NCBI RefSeq assembly: GCF_001580995.1
Contig: NZ_LHZU01000110.1
Location: 1-33,672, forward strand
Reading direction: 5' to 3'
From: Acetobacter senegalensis
GTDB taxonomy: Bacteria; Pseudomonadota; Alphaproteobacteria; Acetobacterales; Acetobacteraceae
DNA: 33,672 nt
The position numbers and the translations under genes are program-made. Below the pieces are notes generated by a model. That model was not told where the DNA came from. It saw nothing but the letters and a program-made list of their open reading frames with translations, and ran no database searches. Of the stretch, positions 23,885 through 31,494 are shown in pieces. The number at the start of each line of letters is the position of its first letter. The stretch's first letter is position 1.

Positions 23885-23927
23885 AAAAAAAGCCTGGTTA
23901 AACCAATAAAGAGCGGTTTAACCAGGC
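23885..23927 (-). terminator. Strong rho-independent terminator of the TonB-dependent receptor gene
   Basis: A perfect 13-bp stem, GCCTGGTTAAACC (23892-23904) with GGTTTAACCAGGC (23915-23927), is followed on the minus strand by seven U (23891-23885). It starts 12 bp past the receptor stop codon. Confidence 0.92.
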
Positions 23928-23939
23928 GATGTTGGTTGC

Positions 23940-26900
23940 TCAGAGCGTGACGTTCACACCGAACTGGAAGGAGCGGACGACAACCCCTTTCTGAGACCAG
24001 GAAGAGTTGTAAAGGTAAGAGCCGTACGTTCCGAAATCATACGGAGAGCGGAACCCGAGCAGGTTGTAAACCGTGGCATAAAGACGCCATTTCTGATTGA
24101 TGTTGTAGCTGACATTCAGGTCAACATCCCACCAGTTGCGAATATGGCACTGTGTGGTGGGGGCAGCGGAACTGCCCACCAGCAGATTGGCGCTATCCGC
24201 GCAGCTGCGGGTGCCGGGGCCGTTGGTGTCTTCAGCAACGTTCTTGTAGCCGCTGGTGTAATATACGGTTGGCGTAACAGACAGGTTTTTCCAGATAAAC
24301 GTGTTGGACCAGTTGGCACGCCAGCGTGGTGTGCCGGAAGCCGCAACCGCGTTATAGGGGGCCAATGTGCCCGCCCAGTGCTGTACCTGCCCATCAGCCA
24401 TGGTCAGGTTGAAGGAGCGCACAAAAGTTGCCTGCCCTATACTGATCAGTCGGACATCATGCAGGATGCCGGGCAGACGGGTATTGGCGTGAATCTTCAT
24501 GTCAACACCATCTGTTACCAGACTTCTGGTGTTCACATAACCAAGATTCACCATGTAGGGGCGGACCTGCCCTGTTGGGTTCTGGGCATCCACCAGGTCT
24601 GGTGTCACGCTTACGCCGCTGGGGAGTGCGGCATCTCCGCCTGCAAGCCAGGCGTTGGCAATGGTGGAGGCACCAAGCGGATTAGCTGCGATGTAGCGGT
24701 TCTTTTTGATGTAGTAGTAGCCAAAGGTCAGGTTCAGCCAGTTGGTCGGGCGGATGACGGCATCACCCGTGAAGTTGGTGGAAATTTCCGGCTTCAGGTT
24801 GGGGTTGCCAGCGGTGTTCTGCCCCAGAGAATACGCCTGAGCGTAGCTGTTGGGCGTGCCATTGGCGTTCAGATGCTGGTTGATGAAGTTCTGGTTGGTG
24901 ATGTTGTATGTGGTGTACGCCACGTTCATACCGTTGGTTTCCGCAAAGCTGGGCACGCGGAACCCGCGGGAGAACGTGCCGCGCAGTGTGAACTGCCTGA
25001 CAGGCGTGACGCTGAGCGAGGCTTTGGGAGAATAACGGCCAAAGCCTGCGCCCTGTGCGTAATGGTCATATCGGCCAGAGATGTCCGCAGTTACCATCTT
25101 GTGGAACGGTAGCCCCAGTTCCCAGTAACCGGCTTCTACCCAGCGGCTGCCTTGCGCGTTGAAAGGGTTGATGTAGCCCGTCCACTGGGCATCTGGGTTG
25201 TTGCGGTCATAGGGGTTTGCGCTTGGGTCATTCAGGGCTTCCCAACGGATATTGCCGCCAATGGCCAGATTGGCCATGCCGCCCGGTAAGTGGAACAGCC
25301 CTTTGGTAACATGCATGTCACCTGAATATTCCTGAGAGCGGGCGTTCATCACGTTCTTGGGGGCAATGGAGTTCAGAACGGCTTCACTGTTTTGGGAGGG
25401 ATCAACAAAATTGTAGGTCCCGTTCAGGATGGCGTTCTTTATTCCCGCAATGGTTGGTACGCCGGTAATGGTCTGCTGGAGCATGGTGTTCATGCCCGTA
25501 AAATTGACATCCCAGTTCCAGTCAGACCCCCAATGAGACGCTGCTGAGCCAGTGTAGCGCAGGGCCCCGCGAAAGTTCTGGCTGTACTCATTTGTGGTGG
25601 GCATCAGATCGCCAAATTTGTAGTAAATCTGGGCTTCTTGCCCCTGTGCCGCAAACGGGTTGTTGGGGTTCAATTCCCCATTTGGTAGGTAAACTGGCAG
25701 AGGAGTGCTGTATGTATCAGCATTGCGGGACTGAGAATATGCACGGGCGTTATACGGTGTTCCCGTAAACTGGGAGAGTGCCTGTGAGTAGGTGAACATC
25801 GCAGTGAACTGAGAGCGCGGGGTAACATCCACGGTCAGGTGAGCCGTAGCGCTGATACGCCGCAGCGAAGGGGAAACCTGATAATAATCCTTGGCAAGAT
25901 TTTGCGAACACGCCTGGCTGGTGCCGGAAGCCCCCGCCACGGAGCCTGTCACGACGGAGCCGTATTTGCCGCAGCCTGCGGCCTGATTGAGAAGCTGCCA
26001 CGCACCCGTGCCGCCATCGCTACCGTCACTGGGGCGTACAAGGGCTACGGGCGTTGCCGCAAAGTTGGAAATACCGCCCGCACCGTCTGAGACGTTGGTG
26101 ATGCCGTTGATGCCGCCCAGGCCAGAAAGATCACTGGTGTTGTAAGGATAATTCAACTGCCGGTTATAGATGGCGTCGTCCTGCTGGTATTCGGAGTTGA
26201 CGTAGAAATTGTAGCCATCCTTGTGCAGATCACCCACGCCATAGGTTGCGTACAGTTTCTGGTGCCCGCCATAGCCGCCCTGTGTCAGGCCGCCTTCAGC
26301 GTTTCCTTCAAACCCTTTGATTTCCTTGCGCGTAACATAGTTGATGACCCCGGCCACAGCATCCGCACCGTAGAGGGAGGAGCCTGCGTCTTCCATGGTG
26401 TCCACTGTTTCCATAATGGAAGAGGGCATCCAGTTGGTATCAACAAAGTTCCGCTCTCCATCATCAGAAAGCGGATAGTAGGACAGGCGCATGCCGTCCA
26501 TCAGCACCAGGGTTGAGTCGGTTGAAAGGCCACGCAGGGAAGGGGCGGAGGCCCCGCTTGCAAACGCGCCGTTGGCCGAAAAGGAGTTGGTGAGTGTACC
26601 CGACCCGTTGGAGGAGAGGGACTGCAAGGCATCCGTCACGTTGGCAAAACCACGGCGCTGCATATCCAGGCGGGAAATACGTGTGATGGGCGACATGCTT
26701 TTCAGGTTCGGGTCCCGAAACAGCGAGCCCACAACAGTCACGTTTTCCTGTTCTGGTTCTGGTGCCTTGATGGATTTTGCTTTTGCAATGGTTGCGCGCG
26801 CATTGTTCGGGGCGGCAGGTGTGGCTGGCTTGGGTGTGGCTTTTGCCTTGGTGGCGGCACGGGCTTTTTTGCTTGGTGCAGGCTGGGCTGTAGAAGCGGC

Positions 26901-27038
26901 AGGGGCAGCCGTGCTGGCCGTTTGGGCGTAAGAAGCTGAAGAAAAGACAAAGCTGCTCATGGCTGAAACAGTCAGCAGGATTAGCTTTTTATTATAGAGA
27001 CCACGGGGGGGCTCGTGGCTCAGAGGGTACACGCCCAT
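23940..27038 (-). CDS. Large TonB-dependent outer-membrane receptor
   Basis: This 1032-residue protein has a signal peptide (KKLILLTVSAMSSFVFSSASYA, about 17-38 when read across), then an unusual Ala/Pro/Lys-rich linker of about 60 residues, a TonB-box-like ENVTVVGS (about 98-105), a plug domain (about 110-235, with PSLRGLSTDSTLVLMDGMRL and SSLYGADAVAGVINYVTRK) and a 22-strand-type barrel rich in Gly, Tyr and Asn, with TFSRGFRVPSFAETNG (about 690-705) and GNPNLKPEISTNFTGD (about 741-756). Receptors of this Caulobacter-type group import carbohydrates, cobalamin or chelated metals; the ligand cannot be told here. It has no adjacent transport genes. GGGAG lies 10 nt before the ATG. Promoter and terminator candidates bracket it as a single unit. 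Confidence 0.93.
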   Translation of the reverse strand: MGVYPLSHEPPRGLYNKKLILLTVSAMSSFVFSSASYAQTASTAAPAASTAQPAPSKKARAATKAKATPKPATPAAPNNARATIAKAKSIKAPEPEQENVTVVGSLFRDPNLKSMSPITRISRLDMQRRGFANVTDALQSLSSNGSGTLTNSFSANGAFASGASAPSLRGLSTDSTLVLMDGMRLSYYPLSDDGERNFVDTNWMPSSIMETVDTMEDAGSSLYGADAVAGVINYVTRKEIKGFEGNAEGGLTQGGYGGHQKLYATYGVGDLHKDGYNFYVNSEYQQDDAIYNRQLNYPYNTSDLSGLGGINGITNVSDGAGGISNFAATPVALVRPSDGSDGGTGAWQLLNQAAGCGKYGSVVTGSVAGASGTSQACSQNLAKDYYQVSPSLRRISATAHLTVDVTPRSQFTAMFTYSQALSQFTGTPYNARAYSQSRNADTYSTPLPVYLPNGELNPNNPFAAQGQEAQIYYKFGDLMPTTNEYSQNFRGALRYTGSAASHWGSDWNWDVNFTGMNTMLQQTITGVPTIAGIKNAILNGTYNFVDPSQNSEAVLNSIAPKNVMNARSQEYSGDMHVTKGLFHLPGGMANLAIGGNIRWEALNDPSANPYDRNNPDAQWTGYINPFNAQGSRWVEAGYWELGLPFHKMVTADISGRYDHYAQGAGFGRYSPKASLSVTPVRQFTLRGTFSRGFRVPSFAETNGMNVAYTTYNITNQNFINQHLNANGTPNSYAQAYSLGQNTAGNPNLKPEISTNFTGDAVIRPTNWLNLTFGYYYIKKNRYIAANPLGASTIANAWLAGGDAALPSGVSVTPDLVDAQNPTGQVRPYMVNLGYVNTRSLVTDGVDMKIHANTRLPGILHDVRLISIGQATFVRSFNLTMADGQVQHWAGTLAPYNAVAASGTPRWRANWSNTFIWKNLSVTPTVYYTSGYKNVAEDTNGPGTRSCADSANLLVGSSAAPTTQCHIRNWWDVDLNVSYNINQKWRLYATVYNLLGFRSPYDFGTYGSYLYNSSWSQKGVVVRSFQFGVNVTL

Positions 27039-27225
27039 ATAGTCTGTCTCCCGAGCTTGTAGCGGGTTTACGTTACGTTATTGAGTTGTTTTTCTTCGCG
27101 CATCAGAACAGAGCGTATAATATTGAGGAGAGGGAATACTGTATGCTTCCTGTCCAGAGGAAAGTATGACTTTGCGGAAGGACGGAAGACGCGAAAAAGT
27201 TCTCAGGCAATACCTGCCTGCTCCA

Positions 27226-27254
27226 TATAAAGTACATTCAGTTTTGATGTGCAA
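27226..27254 (-). promoter_or_regulatory. Candidate sigma-70 promoter of the TonB-dependent receptor gene
   Basis: On the minus strand TTGCAC (27254-27249) is separated by 17 nt from TTTATA (27231-27226). It would give a leader of about 180 nt that contains the small hairpin CAGGCA/TGCCTG (27204-27220). Confidence 0.45.
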
Positions 27255-27310
27255 CGTTCTGAAATTTAGGAAGAGATCAGCCATTCAGTCAACACACGTT
27301 AGGTATGCAG

Positions 27311-27353
27311 AAAGATAAAAGCTGCACCCTGTTGCAAAGATGAAACAGGGCGC
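27311..27353 (-). terminator. Terminator-like hairpin downstream of the HtrA gene
   Basis: On the minus strand GCGCCCTGTT (27353-27344) pairs with AACAGGGTGC (27333-27324), 10 pairs including one G-U, followed by AGCTTTTATCTTT. It lies about 175 bp past the HtrA stop, so it would end a long 3' UTR or another small transcript. Confidence 0.55.
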
Positions 27354-27528
27354 CTTGATCGTGCCCTCTTTGTGTCAGGGTTGAATCAAAAGAGATCTGT
27401 GATGAAATCTAGATGAATAGAACAGCAATTTTTGAGATTTTGAGCGCGCGAAAATTGCCTCGACATGTGTGCAGAGGGTTATGGGACCAGATTTTTTTGA
27501 CCATTTGGTAAAAGCGGGAAGAGGCGAC

Positions 27529-28632
27529 TCAGTCTTCCGAGCGTGGGCGGCGGCCAATATGCACTGTCAGCACCACCGGCTGGTTTTTACGCTGTACGGT
27601 AACCTGAAGGTCACTGTTAGGGCGGGCAGCGGCAATGGCGCGAATCATGCTGCGGGCCGTATCCATATGTTCGCCCGCCATGGCGGTAATGATGTCACCT
27701 TTTTTCAAACCCCCATGTGCGGCGGGGCCGTTGCGGTCCACTTCTGCCACCAAGGCGCCGTTATGGGTGATGATGTCCTCCAGCGTGGCGCCAAGCCAGC
27801 CCCGGTCAAGGTGGCCATCATGCCAGAGCGAGTTGACAATGGGGATGACAATTTCGGACGGAATGGAAAATCCAAGCCCTACGGAGCCTCCGGTCGGGGA
27901 GACAATGGCGGTATTCAGCGCAATCACCTGCCCGGCCAGATTGAAGGTGGGGCCGCCGGAGTTGCCGGGGTTGATGGGCGCATCAAGCTGAAGGAAATCA
28001 TCAAATGGCCCGGTGCCGATGTCCCGCCCGCGTGCGGAGACAATGCCCGCCGTAACGGATGAGCCCAGACCGAAGGGGTTGCCGGCTGCAACAATCCAGT
28101 CCCCCACCTGCACAAGGCGGCTGTCACCCCACTGCACGTAAGGCAGGGGGGAGTTGCTTTGAATCTTGATGACGGCAATGTCCGTCAGGGTATCAATACC
28201 AAGAAGCTGGGCGGTGTATTCCTTGCCGTCCACAAGGGCGACGGTGATTTTGTCTGCATCTTCCACCACATGCCCGTTGGTGACGATTACGCCGGATGGG
28301 TCAAGGATAAAGCCTGAACCCGCGCCCAGCACTTCATCGCCATGCTTGCGCATCCGTTCACGGAAGCGGCGTTCTAACGGTGTGCCTTTTACGGCTGAAG
28401 GCAGTTTTTTTCGTTTGTCAGAATCGGAATCCCGCGTGACGGCAATATTGACAACCGCAGGCACAACCTTGCGCACCAAGGGCGCAAAGGAAGTGGGGCC
28501 GGGCGGGGCGACCAACGGGACTGCAGGTGCAAAGGTGGGCAGAGGTTGCGCCTGGGCAGTGCCTGCTATGCTCGGTATTGCGGGCAGGCAGGTGGCAGCA
28601 AGAACAGGCAGGCTGCGCAGGAGTGTCTTCAT
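27529..28632 (-). CDS. HtrA-type periplasmic serine protease with one PDZ domain
   Basis: This 367-residue protease degrades or senses misfolded envelope proteins. It has a Sec signal peptide (cleavage near TAQAQ, about 25-29), a proline-rich linker, a trypsin-like domain with the triad H121 (TNGHVVEDAD), D151 (LTDIAVIK) and S225 (NPGNSGGP), and one C-terminal PDZ domain (about 275-360, GWLGATLEDI, GPAAHGGLKKGDIITAMAG). A single PDZ and this length resemble DegS more than two-PDZ DegP, but a cleavable signal replaces the DegS membrane anchor. The ribosome binding site is weak. It is 130 bp downstream of the hrpB stop on the same strand. Confidence 0.93.
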   Translation of the reverse strand: MKTLLRSLPVLAATCLPAIPSIAGTAQAQPLPTFAPAVPLVAPPGPTSFAPLVRKVVPAVVNIAVTRDSDSDKRKKLPSAVKGTPLERRFRERMRKHGDEVLGAGSGFILDPSGVIVTNGHVVEDADKITVALVDGKEYTAQLLGIDTLTDIAVIKIQSNSPLPYVQWGDSRLVQVGDWIVAAGNPFGLGSSVTAGIVSARGRDIGTGPFDDFLQLDAPINPGNSGGPTFNLAGQVIALNTAIVSPTGGSVGLGFSIPSEIVIPIVNSLWHDGHLDRGWLGATLEDIITHNGALVAEVDRNGPAAHGGLKKGDIITAMAGEHMDTARSMIRAIAAARPNSDLQVTVQRKNQPVVLTVHIGRRPRSED

Positions 28633-28762
28633 CGTGCCGTGGTCAGGTTTCCAATCATGGTTACTTCTGCCCTTGTTTCCTGCTCTGACGCAATGGTGAT
28701 GTGTTCTTGTTGTAACAAAACCGCATGAAATGTCATGAAAACATCACTCGTCACTGGCAGCA

Positions 28763-31330
28763 TTATCGCTTTGGTGTGCGTGGTTTTGCGGGGGCAAGGG
28801 CCGGGTTTTCGGGCCATTCGTGCCGGGGGTAGCGGCCGCGCATATCGCGCCGCATGTCTGCCCATCCCCTTTGCCAGAACCCGGCTAGATCCGCCGTGAT
28901 GGCCTGAGGCCTGCCTGCGGGAGAAAGCAACGCCAGACGCAGCGGCACACGTCCACCCGCAAGTTGGGGTGTTTTGTCCGTGCCGTAGAACACCTGCGCC
29001 CGTGCCTCGGCTACCGGAACGGGCTGAGTGTAATCCACCTTGGCTGAGCCCCCGGGAAAAGGCAGGCTTGCGGGCAGGTGGGTATCCAGCCAATGAGTGC
29101 GGGCGTAACCCAGATGGTTGCGGAGCAGGGTGGTCAGGTCCAGCCCTTTGAGGTCCGTGAGGGAAGAAAGTCCTTCCAGCCAAGGCGCCAGCCAATCCTC
29201 CATGCTTGTAGCCAGTGCGCTGGCTGAAAATTCCGGCCAGTCTTCTTCCACCCCGTGCGTGCCGCCGGGCAGGGTGCGCGCCCATTCCACGCGGGCTTGA
29301 AGCTGGCGTGCGGAATCATTCCATTCAAGTGCGGTTTCGGGGGATGCCTTGGCTTGGGCTAGCAACAGCGCGCTGGCGTCTCCGCTCTGCACCTTTTCCG
29401 TGCGGTCCCGCAGGACAAGGCAGCCAATACGGGTGCGGCGACGTGCGAGAATATTGCCCGATACGGAATCAAGCGAAGTTTCAACCTGTTCCTTCGTGCG
29501 GTCCAGCAAGGCCGACGGCAATGCGTTGAGGTCGAGTGGCGCGGCCATCCGGATTTCGGCTGAAGTGCGCAGGTGCAGACTGGCCACCGCCAGCAGCTTT
29601 TTCTCTGCCAAAGTGTCATCACGGCGCAGGCGGGCATTGGTCCCGCTGGAAAGCCGGAAAGTGCCGGCCTCCCCGCGCGAGAGGGCAATGCGATCAGGAA
29701 AGCCTGCGGCCAGCAGGGCGGCTGGGTCTCCGCCCGCCGGGTGTCGGGCTTTCAACCCAAGCCGCAGGCGGAAGCGGGCGGCTGCCTGCCGAATGCGGGC
29801 CAATGCGCCCCGGTCTGCATCGGGGTGATCTCCACCTGCTATCAGGTCCAGGCGCAGAGAAATATCAGCCGGAGGAATGGGCGGAGGGCCAGCACGGCCA
29901 GCAGCACGGGGGCGCAGTGGGTCACGCTCTTCAAGCAGGGCGGCAAGGTCAGCAGCCAGCGCGGCTTCTTCTTCTGTATTGGCCGCCAGCATCATGGCGG
30001 CCAGACGCGGGTGCGTGCCCAAAGCGGCCATATTGCGCCCAAGTTTTGTAATTTTACCGGCGTCATCCAGTGCGCCGAGCATGGTCAAGAGCTCCCGCGC
30101 TGCCGCTACGGCGCTGCCGGGAGGTTGATCTGGCAGAGGGAGGGGGGCGTCATTTTCCCCCACGCTATCGGCCCACAGCGCTGTTGCCAGCACAAAATCC
30201 GCCAGATCGGCTTCCAGAATTTCCGGGCGATCATGTTGGGGCAGACCGCGCTCTGTGGCAGTTGTCCATAAACAGATAGCGGTGCCGGGGGCTTCTCGCC
30301 CCGCGCGGCCTGCGCGCTGACGGGCCGCAGCTTTGGAAATGCGCACCGTTTCAAGGCGGGACAGCCCGGCCCCGGCGTCAAAGCGCGGTGCCCGTCTGAA
30401 ACCGCCGTCAATAACCACACGCACGCCCGGAACGGTCAGAGATGTTTCAGCAATGGAGGTGGCCAGAATCACGCGCCGTTCTCCTTCCGCGCCGGGGCGC
30501 AGCACGCGGGCCTGTTCGGCTGGGGGGAGTTCGCCATGCAGGGGCAGAACGGTGGCTGCGCAGCCATCCAGAAGCTGCATGGTGCGCCGGATTTCGCCCG
30601 TGCCGGGCAGAAAAACCAGAATATCGCCTTCCGTGTCCGCCAGCGCCTGCCGCACGGCGGCGGCGGTCACGTTTGTCAGATCACGTATGTGGGGAATATC
30701 GCGCTTGGCGTGCTGCACCGTCAGGGGGAACATGCGTCCCTCACTGGTGAGCACCGGTGCATTCATCAGGGCGGCCAGCCGTTCCGTTTCCGCTGTGGCG
30801 GACATGGCGACAAGACGCAGATCTGGCCGCAATGTACGTTGCAGATCCAGGCAGAAGGCAAGGGCGAGGTCTGCTTCCAAAGACCGTTCATGCACTTCAT
30901 CCACGATCACGCAGGCCACATTTTCCAGCATGGGGTCACCCAGCAGGCGACGCAGGAACAAGCCTTCCGTAAGCACTTCAATGCGGGTGCGGGCGGATAT
31001 GGCGGCATCCAGCCGAGTGCGATAGCCCACAAAGCCGCCGACCTCTTCACCCATCAGCGCGGCAATGCGTTGCGCTGCGGCGCGGGCCGCAAGCCTGCGT
31101 GGTTCCAGCATGATGATGCGATCTGCCTCAGCCCGCCACGGAGCCTGCGCCAGAACCGGCGGCACGGTTGTGGTTTTACCCGCCCCCGGAGGCGCCACCA
31201 GAATGGCGGAGGGAGGATGCGTGTCAGACGGTTCCCGCGTGAGGGCGGCGTAAAGGCCCGGCAGCGCTTCCTGCACGGGAAGGCCATCAGCCAGAGAAAA
31301 GAGATCCTGAGAGTGAGGTGACGTTGGCAT
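28763..31330 (-). CDS. hrpB: ATP-dependent RNA helicase HrpB
   Basis: This protein of about 855 residues is a DEAH-box (DExH) helicase of the HrpB family; its role in most bacteria is unclear. Walker A APPGAGKTT (about 46-54), EPRRLAARAAAQR (motif Ia, about 76-88), motif II DEVHE (about 144-148), MSATAE (motif III), and motif VI QRAGRAGR are all present. A helicase-associated domain and the long HrpB-specific C-terminal region follow, including PDRIALSRG, the ALLSPAGRPQAITADLAGFWQ segment (taken as two parts) and a basic WKDMRRDMRGRYPRHEWPENP-like end typical of the family. The start is ATG 31330; an in-frame GTG at 31351 is an alternative. It is divergent from the siderophore receptor gene. 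Confidence 0.95.
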   Translation of the reverse strand: MPTSPHSQDLFSLADGLPVQEALPGLYAALTREPSDTHPPSAILVAPPGAGKTTTVPPVLAQAPWRAEADRIIMLEPRRLAARAAAQRIAALMGEEVGGFVGYRTRLDAAISARTRIEVLTEGLFLRRLLGDPMLENVACVIVDEVHERSLEADLALAFCLDLQRTLRPDLRLVAMSATAETERLAALMNAPVLTSEGRMFPLTVQHAKRDIPHIRDLTNVTAAAVRQALADTEGDILVFLPGTGEIRRTMQLLDGCAATVLPLHGELPPAEQARVLRPGAEGERRVILATSIAETSLTVPGVRVVIDGGFRRAPRFDAGAGLSRLETVRISKAAARQRAGRAGREAPGTAICLWTTATERGLPQHDRPEILEADLADFVLATALWADSVGENDAPLPLPDQPPGSAVAAARELLTMLGALDDAGKITKLGRNMAALGTHPRLAAMMLAANTEEEAALAADLAALLEERDPLRPRAAGRAGPPPIPPADISLRLDLIAGGDHPDADRGALARIRQAAARFRLRLGLKARHPAGGDPAALLAAGFPDRIALSRGEAGTFRLSSGTNARLRRDDTLAEKKLLAVASLHLRTSAEIRMAAPLDLNALPSALLDRTKEQVETSLDSVSGNILARRRTRIGCLVLRDRTEKVQSGDASALLLAQAKASPETALEWNDSARQLQARVEWARTLPGGTHGVEEDWPEFSASALATSMEDWLAPWLEGLSSLTDLKGLDLTTLLRNHLGYARTHWLDTHLPASLPFPGGSAKVDYTQPVPVAEARAQVFYGTDKTPQLAGGRVPLRLALLSPAGRPQAITADLAGFWQRGWADMRRDMRGRYPRHEWPENPALAPAKPRTPKR

Positions 31331-31428
31331 AGCCGCTTTATGACGCTCCACCGCGAGGGCGGCAATGTTTGCACGGCACGAAGTGGGGACGGAGTGAGGA
31401 GAAAAAATCGGAGCAAGACGTGTTGTTG

Positions 31429-31456
31429 TTGCTATTTGTCACAAAAATGTTATATG
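31429..31456 (+). promoter_or_regulatory. Candidate promoter of the siderophore receptor gene
   Basis: TTGCTA (31429-31434) and TATATG (31451-31456) are spaced by 16 nt. The -10 element abuts the Fur box, so Fur binding would block RNA polymerase. Confidence 0.45.
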
Positions 31457-31469
31457 AGAATAATTCTCA
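31455..31469 (+). promoter_or_regulatory. Fur box (perfect 7-1-7 inverted repeat)
   Basis: TGAGAATAATTCTCA is a perfect 7-1-7 palindrome that closely fits the Fur consensus core. It lies 25 bp before the GTG start of a TonB-dependent siderophore receptor gene, which predicts repression when iron is plentiful. Confidence 0.85.
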
Positions 31470-31494
31470 TTCACTAAAAGAAAGCAGGGGCACG

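Larger units (their letters stand above)
27039..27528. other. Intergenic region between the receptor and HtrA genes
   Basis: This 490-bp gap holds the receptor promoter region (minus strand), a terminator-like hairpin at 27324-27353 that may end the htrA transcript, and AT-rich stretches near 27380-27440. No credible gene is visible. Confidence 0.45.
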
